From assembly GCF_037042905.1 (NCBI RefSeq), contig NC_087252.1, positions 15,123,201-15,187,200 of the forward strand: a stretch of DNA of 64,000 bases, written 5' to 3'. Shown piece by piece: positions 55,088 through 64,000 of this stretch. Every line of letters begins with the position of its first letter. The first letter of the stretch is position 1. The DNA comes from Lytechinus pictus (lineage: Eukaryota > Echinodermata > Echinoidea > Temnopleuroida > Toxopneustidae). The translations under genes were made by a program, and so were the position numbers. The notes under the pieces are model-generated. The model saw nothing but the letters and a program-made list of their open reading frames with translations. It was not told the DNA's origin and searched no databases.

Positions 55088-55448
55088 TTAATAATTAATA
55101 ATAATAATAATAGCCAATTTTTATATAGCGCTTTTCCCAGAACGGCTCAAAGCGCTTTACAGCATATTATTACCCCGGTCATTGGATTCATTTCAATTCC
55201 GCACGAAAAGTGCACAATTTTCACTCCCTGGGGAGCATTCCTTGCATTCATGGCAGCCTCATTATGGCGCTGGCAAATTCAAACATACAATATCTTTCGC
55301 ATCCTACCGGGTACCCATTTAGCACCTGGGTCGAGAGTGGCAAAGTGTGGATTAACGCCTTGCCAAAGGACGCTAGACCATGGTGGGATTCGAACACACG
55401 ACCCTGTTTACAAGGCGAGAGTCAGGACCACTACACCACAGCTCTTCC
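55088..55448 (-). mobile_element. tRNA-derived SINE, second family
   Basis: Minus-strand order: GTGGTGTAGTGGTCCTGACT head, box B GTGTTCGAATCCCACC, CCTTTGGCAAGGCGTTAATC, then GTAAAGCGCTTTGAGCCG and TATATAAAAATTGGC followed by an (ATT)n tail. The GCGCTTT...AAAGCGC segment separates it from the other SINE family in this window. Confidence 0.75.
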
Positions 55449-55499
55449 CATAATGTTACAGCTTTGTATTAACGCACACATGGTGCACAAATTTAAAAA

Positions 55500-56590
55500 G
55501 GTAAATGTTTGAATTTTAATCTCCATAAAAATGTAGTTCAGTTAGGTGTAGGATACTCTTTCATTCTTACATGTACAAGTATAATATATACAATTTCACT
55601 TTGTCAGCAACTTAAATATTTTGTATCAGTAGTGACTGTAGTATACTCTTTGATATTTGTAAGCTGTAATCATTTTGTGATTACTTGTAAATAGGAGATT
55701 AATGTCTTTCTCCAAATGCAGTTATATCAGAGTACTTGTGTGCAAGGAAATTTATCTGATTGCATTATATGAATAACTGGGCTATTATAAAGGTATTGAG
55801 GATCTTGGGGGCAATGAGGGCCTCCCTTCTAATCTCAGCCACTATCCACGCCAAGGTTTAGTGAGCATGTTCATTACAGTATCGACTATAAACCTATTGT
55901 TTATTGTTTTTTAATTTATATGAATTGCTTATGCAAATTTATGTACAAAAAGTATTATTGGTATATTTCACTTCCCAATTTCATTCGAGATTTCTTTTAT
56001 TTTGCAAATGTCATCTTTACACTTTCATAATGAAAAATTGCAAAAAAAAATGCATTTACATACTTTGGGGGTTTATATTTTTAAATAAATTTCTTAATTT
56101 TGTAGCCATTATATTGTATTGTTCTTTGAAAAGTCATATGGTAGTTACCATTATTCCAAAATCTTTATAAAATGAGTCCCTGGTATATCAAGATATTATG
56201 TAGGTGCAAATTGTTTCCACATTTTGAGCAATGGTGACTGAAATGGGATTGAAAGCCGTTCAAAGTAAAAATGCTTATGAAAATCTCTATTGATTATGGT
56301 ATACTAATAAATACAATGGTCATATGCAATGTTATGTTTGATCATGGAGCTATTTGCGAGTAGTCTGAAATACTCTGATAAAAAAAAAATTGTGGTTTAA
56401 CTATGGAAAGCCAATTGTTACTTTAATCTCAGACAGAATAGGCTGGATTTGTCAGTACATGTGGTGCTCAGTTTATTCCTAACTATGAGGGAATAGTACA
56501 TGTAGCTCAAGTAGTGTTCTTCACCATTAAAGCACAGGGAACAGAGGTTGTATACATAAGAAACACACACTGTAAATGATAATATTAGCA
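55500..56590. other. Intergenic, nothing recognised
   Basis: AT-rich. Short ORFs have no conserved features and biased codons typical of AT-rich noise. Confidence 0.4.
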
Positions 56591-56598
56591 GTTAACCA

Positions 56599-56757
56599 GG
56601 GGCCCCGTTTCATAAAGGACTTACAACTGTTGTAACTTTGCCATTATGGCAACTACCATGGTAACAGGGCTCAGCAGCCAATCATAATCAAGGTTGCCAT
56701 GGTAATTGCCATAAAGGCAAAGTTACAACAGTTGTAACTCTTCATGAAACGGGCTCC
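56599..56757. mobile_element. Short foldback element, family P, copy 2
   Basis: The ends are GGGGCCCCGTTTCATAAAGG and CTTCATGAAACGGGCTCC. The arms ACAACTGTTGTAACTTTGCC and GGCAAAGTTACAACAGTTG are near perfect. It abuts family A copy 10. Confidence 0.75.
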
Positions 56758-57032
56758 TGAGCCCCGTCATACAAAGAGTTGCAATTGATCTGATCAACCT
56801 CAACTATGGAAAGCCAGCAACGCCCATATCTAAAAATGCATGTTTGTTCCAAAAAAATTCTAGATATGATGTATATTCATAAATTAATCATTTTCTTGAC
56901 AATTTGGTGTGTTTGCCTTTGTTTACAAAGGACATTTTTCAAATTTCGTGTAGAAATTTTTTTGACACAGATGGATTTCCATAGTTATGATTGATTGGTT
57001 CAATCGTAACTCTTTGTAAGACGGGGCCTAGG
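56758..57032. mobile_element. Short TIR element, family A, copy 10
   Basis: It is bounded by GAGCCCCGTCATACAAAGAG and CTTTGTAAGACGGGGCC. The interior is collinear with copies 1 and 6. Confidence 0.75.
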
Positions 57033-57100
57033 ACCTCAGTTCAACTGGACTGCAGAGAATAAGTCAGTAAGTCTTCAGTTTAATGGATGTTGTAATAATC

Positions 57101-57381
57101 AGGGTTCCCAGTCATGGAAAAATTTGAGGTCATGGAAAGTCAGGGAATTTGGAAAATTTGTGAAAAGTCATGGAATTGCATTATCCTCTTGGCTATAGCA
57201 GCTTTCCAGTTTGTCGTGTGTCGCAACTCTCATACTCTATTATAATTGGTGTTCATGATTTCCATTTTTCCCAGTTTTGTGACATCCCAATATCTACATA
57301 ACTCGTGGGACGTCATGGAAAGCAGCAATTTAGTCATGGAAAAGTCATGGAATTCTGTTTTCGAATTTCTGTGACAACCCT
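57101..57381. mobile_element. TIR element with AGGGTT ends and GTCATGGAAA repeats
   Basis: It starts AGGGTTCCCAGTCATGG and ends GTGACAACCCT. The phrase GTCATGGAAA(A)GTCATGGAATT recurs inside. No ORF. Confidence 0.55.
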
Positions 57382-57939
57382 CATAATGGGCAATATAAAA
57401 GGTATTATGTGAGGATACTTTTGCACTTTCCCATTTTTTTAAAGTTTTTTTTGGTAAATATTCAATAAAATAATATTGATAATGAATATTAATCTTATAT
57501 ATGCATTTTGATTTTGTATTATTCATAAAGGCTAAGTCTACCCCAAGGAAGAAAGTAGAACAATTTTGTCCATATAAAAAAGTGAGGAGAAAGTTCCACA
57601 ATCTCCGCCGCCAAAGCTTTCTGCGACGCAAACAAGAAATTGTGTTAAGAAATTTGTATTAAAACTTCAAGGGAAGTTCACTTGGTTTTAATAAAAGCAG
57701 AAAAAGTAGAAGTAACTCGGTCTGCGGAGGCTTACAGTTCACCATGTGGTTTAGTCTGGGAAGGACTGTTTGAGGGTAGAGGGATAGAGATGGAAATTGA
57801 AAGATGAGGGTGAGAAGTATCTTGTGTGATATAAGATGAAGTCCTAAAAAGGACTGTAAAGCAGATGAGGTTTAAGGTACAAAGCTGAAGAGTAGACGAG
57901 TTGAGAAGTCCTAACAATGCTGAGAAGGTGAGCAGTCCC

Positions 57940-58375
57940 GGGGCCCGTTTCATAAAAGGACTTGCAACTGCTGTAACTTTGCCGTAATGGCAACTACCAG
58001 TGGATTAGTCTCCGGACTTTGAAACAGGGTCGTTGGTTCGAATCCCAGCCATGGCGTAATTTCCTTCACCAAGAAATTTATCCACATTATGCTGCACTCA
58101 TCCCAGGTGAGGTGAATGGCTACCTGGCAGGAATTTATTCCTTGAAATGTGTGTGGGCTGTAATCTTAGTAATTACGGCTGCCAAGCTACAGCTGGGGCA
58201 ATAATATCCAAGTCCTTTGGAAGCGCATAGAGACATTATTCATAATTGTGATATGTGCTAAACAAGAACTGTGTATTATTATTACCATGACAACGGGGCT
58301 CAGCAGCCAATCAAAATTAAGGTTTCCATGGTAGTTGCCATTATGGCAAAGTCCTTTATGAAACAGGGGGGCCCC
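57940..58375. mobile_element. Short foldback element, family P, copy 3 (split by a SINE)
   Basis: The left part 57940-57999 (GGGGCCCGTTTCATAAAAGG) and right part from 58283 (CCATGACAACGGGGCTCAGC to CTTTATGAAACAGGGGGGCC) make one family P element when the SINE is removed. Confidence 0.75.
58000..58283 (+). mobile_element. tRNA-derived SINE nested in family P
   Basis: It starts GTGGATTAGTCTCCGGAC, with box B GTTGGTTCGAATCCCAGCC, GCGTAATTTCCTTCACCAAG and an (ATT)n tail. ACCA flanks both sides. Confidence 0.75.
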
Positions 58376-58454
58376 TGGTACTGATTCAGAGCAATGAGTG
58401 TATTGTTAGCAGTAGAGAGTAGATGCGATGAGGACTCTCAATGTTCTGGGCAGC

Positions 58455-58700
58455 TTAAAGGTCAAGTCCACCTCAAAAAAATATTGATTTGAATCAACAT
58501 GGAAAAATCAGACAAGCATAATGCTGAAAATATCATAAAAAATCGGATGTAAAATAAGTTATATTTTAAAGTTTCGGTTATTTTTCACAAAATAGTTATA
58601 TAATAGATGCACAATTTAGTCACATGCAAAGTTAAAAAAGTTTATGAGAATGATCCATATCTATGAGTGACCAATTTGACTGTTGATGCTGTGACCCCTA
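58455..58700 (+). mobile_element. End of a TTAA-type repeat (TTAAAGGTCAAGTCCACC)
   Basis: It starts TTAAAGGTCAAGTCCACCTC and continues GATTTGAATCAACATGG and AAAATCGGATGTAAAATAAG, a repeat phrase remembered from echinoid genomes (unverified). The other end is missing. Confidence 0.5.
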
Positions 58701-58709
58701 ACTCTGATT

Positions 58710-58815
58710 AGGGTTCCGTAGCATAAAGCTTATTGTGGGGCTCATTTCTACGACTGATTGCATTGACTACAATGTACAATCAAGCGTACAATCAATCGCT
58801 AACCTTTGTGTTACC
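58710..58815. mobile_element. Short foldback element, family H, copy 2 (partial)
   Basis: It begins AGGGTTCCGTAGCATAAAGC, contains GGGGCTCATTTCTACGAC and ends ATCGCTAACCTTTGTGTTACC (split). One arm is short. Confidence 0.5.
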
Positions 58816-59811
58816 AGAACCAGACCATCATCAATGCATGAATTAGAAGTTGAAATTAGAAATCAAATAATACTTCATATTGTGGGAATCAATGAACCAT
58901 TTCCACCCATATAACTTGAGCCAAAGAAGAACAGATGAAACTCACATATAAATACAGTACAAGAACAATCCTTTAATAGGGATAGATAACAAACATACAT
59001 TCAAATGTAACAAAAAACCCATACATGTACATAATATCCAAACAATAATTGGTCATTCACTGTATTCACAACTGAATTCTGTAACTTGAGGTCACAATCA
59101 AATTCTTCAAGTATTATAGAGTGAAGTCGACATACATGTACAGCCAATCCACAAATGTGGACATTACCATTACCAGCATGTGCAATTTCCTGTAAACAAA
59201 AGTGACATCAGAAATGTAAGAAAGTACAAATTACATGTATATTTCATGCCAGAAATCCTGATACTTTGTAATCTTACCATTTTCAAGATGCAATGATTTG
59301 AATTAGATTGATGATTAGTCGAACCATTTTATTATTCCATAACCATTTTATTCTTACATTATTGAAGTTACCTAACAATTCTACGTTCATTTCTTAATTT
59401 GCACTTTAATATGACATATCCTATGAGGTATTACACAGTATATTTCCTTGTAAAAAAACCCATGTCCCCTACACCCCCCCAGTCCATCCACCCCCCCCCC
59501 CTTACAGTAAATAATATCATCGTTGATTATATGTTTACATTGTCGAGGCTTCATCATCAATTAAGTATTGTTTTCTGTATTTTCCCATAGGCTTTGAACA
59601 GAAGCGCCATAGTCTGCTGTGCAAACCCTTCACTCAAGCTAACGGGCCTCGATGCCCAGCCTACAGAAATTGAAACAGCGAGTTTCATATGTGCTAGTCT
59701 TGTGCGAAGACCCACTTGTTGATCAAAGTTTCAATCAGGGTCTGTGTGCCTGCAGACTACAAACACCCTATTCCAGTTAACAACATGTTAACTTCCCTGC
59801 AGCCAGAACAG
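58816..59811. other. Intergenic, nothing recognised
   Basis: AT-rich sequence with C runs near 59485-59500. No conserved ORF. Confidence 0.4.
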
Positions 59812-59939
59812 GTCCCTGTAACATGAAGCAGAGTGATGGATCGTGGAACTAATTTTTACGATGGATTATACACAACAATCGATGAATCAGACATAGAAAT
59901 TAGCCCCACGATCAATCGCTAATAATTATGTTACTAGGG
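59812..59939. mobile_element. Short foldback element, family H, copy 3
   Basis: It starts GTCCCTGTAACATGAAGC and ends AATAATTATGTTACTAGGG. The arms CGTGGAACTAATTTTTACG and CATAGAAATTAGCCCCACG are inverted. First of four different short elements placed end to end. Confidence 0.65.
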
Positions 59940-60079
59940 GAGTGTTTCATGAACGGACGTTAATCTGACAAGTCTTATTTTATCCGACAGTTACCACAGG
60001 AACTGTGCTTCTCAGCCAATCAAAATCAAGGAAAGTTGTCAGATCTGACGACTTGTCAGACAAAATTTGAAACGCTCCC
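59937..60079. mobile_element. Short foldback element, family F, copy 2
   Basis: The ends are GGGGAGTGTTTCATGAACGG and AAATTTGAAACGCTCCC. The arms with TCTGACAAGTCTTATTTTAT and ACTTGTCAGACAAAATTTG are inverted around CAGCCAATCAAAATCAAGG. Confidence 0.7.
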
Positions 60080-60260
60080 AAGGTGGATATATCATAAAGC
60101 TGTTTATAAGTTATGAATGATTTTACGAACGACTTGTGACCCTTTCTCGTGCTTAATTATACATCTCCATCATGCCTACGTAGCTGACTTAGCACCTAAG
60201 AAAATATTCCAGTCATAAGGTCATGTGTATCTGTACGAACAGCTTTATGAAACACCCGCA
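60080..60260. mobile_element. Short foldback element, family B, copy 5
   Basis: It starts AAGGTGGATATATCATAAAGC and ends GAACAGCTTTATGAAACACCC (each split by divergence). The interior TACGAACGACTTGTGACCC matches family B. Confidence 0.65.
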
Positions 60261-60532
60261 AGGGCCCCGTCTTACAAAGAGTTGCGATTGATCCGATCGA
60301 CCTCAACTACGGAAGGCCAGCAATGTCACCATATAAAATGCATGTTTGTTAAAAAAAAATCTAGATATGATGTATATTCATACATTCATCATTTTCTTGA
60401 AGATCCAGTGTGATTCTCTTTGTTTACTGAGGATATTGAGCTCATTTCCTGTTGAAAAAAATGTATGGATGGATTTCCATACAGTTGAGATTGATTGGAT
60501 CAATCGTAACTCTTTGTAAGACAGGGCCCTGG
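60261..60532. mobile_element. Short TIR element, family A, copy 11
   Basis: It is bounded by AGGGCCCCGTCTTACAAAG and CTTTGTAAGACAGGGCCCTGG. It lies about 100 nt past the TMEM147 stop codon, so it is probably within that gene's 3' UTR. Confidence 0.75.
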
Positions 60533-60633
60533 CATACCTTCCCATTGCTTTACACAAACCATAACACTCGGTATCTAGCCTATCAATGCTTTTCTTGTAA
60601 ATATACAATCAAAGAATATCTTAGATTAACTAA

Positions 60634-60769
60634 TTATTTAGTATAATGATTTGCTGTTCCTTGTAGTCCCACGTAGAGCTGTAATGCTACAAAACCAACA
60701 CTGAATGTAAAGAGTGACTTCGCAACGAGGAGGGTCCACGAGCCAAGCCCCGCAGCATGGATCAAAATT
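60634..60769 (-). CDS. TMEM147: TMEM147 last coding exon
   Basis: 136 nt encoding [40 protein letters not shown] and HYTK, then TAA. The acceptor is TTCCCATACAG. Confidence 0.9.
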
Positions 60770-63747
60770 CTGTATGGGAAAAACAAGAGAGAAATAATTG
60801 TAATTAAGATAAGTAAAATTTGTTGGGGAAATCATATAAAGATCTTTAACTGAATAAAGAATCTTACGTGCAGGGAACAATTATTAATCAGAAAAAAAAT
60901 AGTAAAGAGATACCAGGACAAGTAGTGTTTATATGTGTAAAGGAGCCATTCCTCTATCAAGACCTGAAACCCCAATCCATCCCAATCATTAGATCAGCGG
61001 AGAGTGGGAACGGAATCGGCTAAAATCGGGGGCAGCGTAATTACAACATTGCAGAGCTTCCAAGTCTCCCGGATCCTGCGGGAGAATACTGGATTGCGAT
61101 CCAATCTCCCGTTCTCCCGACCCCATGCCAAAATCTCCCGGATAATCAGGATTTTTAGCTGTTAAATTGTAAAATTTATACAAACGACTGTTTAACGAGT
61201 CTAGCATGTTCAACTCCCTAACACCCACGTGGAACCTCCTTATCACATTTTCATTTTACCCAGTAACTTCTACCAGTTTTTGTATAATCGTACATTGATT
61301 TCCCATGTAAATTAAGATAATTTTACTAAACGACTGGTGAAGTAGTCTAACAAGCCATTTTATTTCTGGGTTCTGCAATGTGTGTGATGAAAACTCTTCA
61401 GCGGTACTCCATGCACATGGCCCCCGATGCGCCCCGGCGCGGCTCCAGCCGGCCGCGCTGCGCCAGGAAGCTCCGAGAAGGAAAGTTCACGAGCACTGCG
61501 AGGCATTTTTCGTAAGCTTGCTTGCGCCTTATTCGAGCTGAAACTGTAAATCAACGATGGGATTAACAAGTGGATTACTTTTACACCTCGACTTTCAGTT
61601 TCAGGAATAATTTTATTGACAATCCTGAAGAATTAGAAGCAAAGTGGAGATTTTTTCGCCTACTTTCACTTGGGTTGATCGGATTCGAACATTTTCTCTT
61701 TCGTGAGTGAGCTAGCCTGGCGCTGGCTGGCTGAGCTGTGCGAAGCAAGCCCCGTCCCGATTCATCCACACTACAATCGCATCGCCAGTGACCATGGAGA
61801 TCATGGAGATGGAGTCATCCAAGACCAAGACAACAAAATACTTGTCGAAGTATAAAGATACTTTTCAAGCAGAATGGGACTGTGTGACAATTTTCACAGG
61901 AATCCCTCAGAGACTTTAAACAGTCCACATATAAAGCTCATTTACCATGTTTACCACTACTGTAGCCCCGGCCTTCCCCCTCTGGCCAATTATAGGTATT
62001 TTCATGTTGAATGCATTCTTTTATGAATTATTTAAAAAATCTACTGTATTGCCTGAAGTGTATATTTTAGTCAATGACAATTCATGAATTCTCTCTAATG
62101 TGCATTTAATCTATGCGAATTTTTTTTTATGGTTTAGACAGCTGTCGGTTACTATCAAATGTTGTTTCTTAATGTGTTTTGCTACCCAAAACTCCCATCC
62201 GTGGGACAACGTTCCGCCGCTCCCTCACAAAATCATACCTCCACGAAATCTACTGGATTCTATCATCCCAATGTTGGCAGCTCTGACATTGTGACAACGG
62301 GGTAACAGCAGGCCAAATATTCAGATCGGCTAAAAATTTTGAACATGTCACTTACTGCTCAGTTTTTTTTGGGGGGTTCCCCCTTTTTTTTTCATGATTT
62401 TCACTGTATTTTTCATGATTCATGTTTTTAGGGGTGGGGGCTGAAAAAATGTGTTTTAAGTGAATTTCTTTTTTTTTCTGCTTCTGTATTGCAGAAAACT
62501 GGGGTTTCTAGGATAGGGTTCCTCTGTCCTTAGCAATACTTACTCAATAACGAGAGGCTTGTAGGAACTTAGGGCCAGTAACGTCACTACAATCGGCTGT
62601 ACAGACTTGTTTAAATCATGCCGACTCCAAAGCCATACTAAAGCGGCTGTCGATATGTGCTGCACCTGTTTGGGCACAATCAGAATTCTGAAAGTCAAAC
62701 TCTTATAAAATCATTTAGTTTCTCAAAAAAGCTTTCATCAATATAGAGGGGGATTTTGTGCAGGAATTTGAGAAACCACCAAAAAAATGAAACCAGTTTA
62801 ATAACTGAGTATTCATGTATATGTTTATAGCAGAGTTTATACAAGTATTCTTGACATTGTTGAGAACGCTTTAAAGCAGATATGAACCAATAGCGCCATC
62901 CCGAGTCCTCAACTACTCATACCTAGCCAGTTTCCTGACCCATAATGCTAGTGTAGTCTAGTAATATAGACCCACTTGAATGATAACATGCTAATTAACT
63001 ACTCAATACATTTATACCGCAATAATTATGTTACCAAGTAGCAAAACAATTACTTTTCCTTTCAAAACATTTTAGTTTCTCTAAACAAATACAATTATAT
63101 GTCAATTTAATCTCTGTAGTAATAGTAGATATCTGAAAACGTATATTTTAAGACTATGTATTTATAACACACAGTCAATGAGAGACCACATACAGTTCAC
63201 TCCCTCTTTAAGACACGTCTGGTCATGATGAGCTTCAGATATGGTAGCAGGCAAAACATAAATATTTCAGTTTTCAAGGCTACTGCATGAATCTGCAACA
63301 ATGGATAAACTTTAACATATGTCAGTGAAACTGGATTTTCTAGGGCTCTTTTTAAACATTATTTTCCAGGGTTCTTTTGAGTATTTCGGGGGGCAAAATC
63401 GCCCCCAGCCCCTGTGCAATTTTCCCTGTATAATAGGAATAGACTTCGTCTTTTCTTCGACAGGTTATACATGTAAATTTAGTAAATGCTTCTGAACTGT
63501 TTCTTGCAATGCCCATCAGTCTTACCAGATTGACATTAGATTCCAGGCTGAGTTGTATATACTTCCAGTCAAACTCGGTTCCCCTAGCTCCGACCCACAT
63601 AGGAACGACCCTCGTCATGATAAGCTCCGCAGTGGCCCATCCAACTCCCGCTACCAAGAACTTCAGCTCTCCCTTCGCCGAGATGCTGTTCAGGATGAAG
63701 TAGAACCCTATCAGGTCCCCAAGGTCAACCGTTGATTTCATAAATTC
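60634..63747 (-). CDS. TMEM147: Transmembrane protein 147 (TMEM147), last three coding exons
   Basis: TMEM147 is a multi-pass ER membrane protein, described as a partner of translocon-associated complexes (family knowledge). Exons on the minus strand: 63747-63526, 62665-62544, 60769-60634, all with GT/AG ends and consistent phase; together 160 codons including TAA... the stop is TAA at 60634-60636. Recognisable segments: [85 protein letters not shown] and [18 protein letters not shown]. Several hydrophobic spans fit membrane helices. The 5' exons (the first roughly 65 residues in the family) are not visible up to 64000 and must lie beyond the window. Confidence 0.93.
61000..61240. repeat. Repeat with TCTCCCGGAT / CGGGAGA phrases
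   Basis: CTCCCGGATCCTGCGGGAG, GATTGCGATCCAATCTCCCG and AAATCTCCCGGATAATCAGG suggest a dispersed repeat in the TMEM147 intron. Boundaries are not resolved. Confidence 0.4.
61380..61930 (+). other. GC-rich island with a short possible coding remnant
   Basis: It is locally GC- and CpG-rich (GGCGCGGCTCCAGCCGGCC near 61437). From 61794 an open stretch begins [19 protein letters not shown] and [17 protein letters not shown], ending at TAA 61918-61920. The pattern K-Y-x-x-x-F-x-x-E-W recalls the start of zinc-finger domains of domesticated hAT-type proteins (inference, weak). It could be a promoter with first exon of another gene, or a transposon fragment, inside the TMEM147 intron. Confidence 0.3.
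62544..62665 (-). CDS. TMEM147: TMEM147 penultimate coding exon
   Basis: 122 nt encoding [20 protein letters not shown] and [20 protein letters not shown], with the Glu codon split (GA|A). The acceptor is GCCCAAACAG and the donor GTAAGT. It is too short to appear as a long ORF. Confidence 0.9.
62666..63525. other. TMEM147 intron
   Basis: No repeat with clear ends. A short minus-strand open stretch near 63209-63300 (see rejected items) and a CGGGGGGCAAAATCGCCCCC palindrome near 63385 are the only features noticed. Confidence 0.4.
63526..63747 (-). CDS. TMEM147: TMEM147 internal coding exon
   Basis: 222 nt (74 residues), from EFMKSTVDL to ESNVNL. The acceptor is TTTGTTACAG and the donor GTAAGA. 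The open frame runs on upstream and downstream, but those parts are intronic. Confidence 0.93.
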
Positions 63748-64000
63748 CTGTAACAAATAAATGATAAGATTAATAATCCTCACTATACTTGATATCATCG
63801 GCATCCGTTTGTCTTGAGAGACGCAGCGTAGTGATAAAGTGGCTGTAGAGCTCCACTCACAAGCTAGTCTGCTGGCACAGACCCTTGGTTTTTGCAATTT
63901 GCATAGTGCATAATGCAGAGTCTGAAGTAGTGAGACTAGATGCACTATGTACTGTGGCTGGCTTATTTGACACAGACAGAGCCTTTGGCGTCTAGTCTTC

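Noticed and set aside
57230..57631. 133-residue minus-strand ORF
   Set aside because: Spans a repeat with GTCATGGAAA phrases and AT-rich DNA; composition looks random.
63209..63300. Possible minus-strand exon ending [13 protein letters not shown]
   Set aside because: It has an acceptor-like TTGCAG and a stop, but it does not match TMEM147, whose exons join cleanly without it, and I recognise no family.

Overview
The window looks like intron-rich, repeat-rich DNA of a marine invertebrate deuterostome, most likely an echinoderm such as a sea urchin. That assignment is an inference from gene structure and from repeat types remembered from echinoid genomes; no search was run. There are no operons, rRNA or tRNA genes.

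Three conserved genes can be rebuilt exon by exon with GT/AG junctions and matching phases. DCAF8 (minus strand, nine coding exons, 28720 down to 6183, 604 codons) is a WD40 substrate receptor for CUL4-DDB1 ubiquitin ligases. PSMD9 (plus strand, six coding exons, 31893 to 54013, 205 codons) is the PDZ-domain chaperone of 19S proteasome base assembly. TMEM147 (minus strand, its last three coding exons, 63747 down to 60634) is an ER membrane protein whose 5' part lies beyond the window. DCAF8 and PSMD9 are head to head, so a ligase receptor and a proteasome chaperone probably share one promoter region near 31.2-31.9 kb.

Almost everything else is mobile or repetitive DNA in the introns. From left to right: foldback satellites and short terminal-inverted-repeat (TIR) elements (0-4 kb); in DCAF8 introns, a 517-bp higher-order repeat with seven perfect DR1 nuclear-receptor motifs (6.7-7.9 kb), a TTAA element nested in a MITE (8.1-9.4 kb), a piggyBac-like remnant (11.4-12.2 kb), a LINE 3' end (15-16 kb), and a minisatellite built from copies of the 3' end of a DCAF8 exon with its splice donor (15-22.3 kb); this array is split by a 4.9-kb two-ORF DNA transposon that I cannot place in a named superfamily (17056-22001). 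A 14-bp minisatellite fills the DCAF8 5' intron (29.3-30.2 kb). PSMD9 intron 1 (17.5 kb) holds a very young but defective Gypsy LTR retrotransposon (32499-41315) carrying a nested 820-bp palindromic element, a 5'-truncated RT/RNase H LINE (41713-44243), and a 3.3-kb long-TIR element that encloses LINE debris (44.7-48.0 kb). PSMD9 intron 4 is almost entirely a minisatellite (51.0-52.8 kb). From 54 to 60.6 kb there are SINEs and end-to-end trains of MITEs.

Main leads: the unclassified transposase, the exon-derived splice-donor array it interrupts, the DR1 array, the placement of short TIR elements against each other and beside DCAF8 splice sites, and the shared ubiquitin/proteasome promoter.
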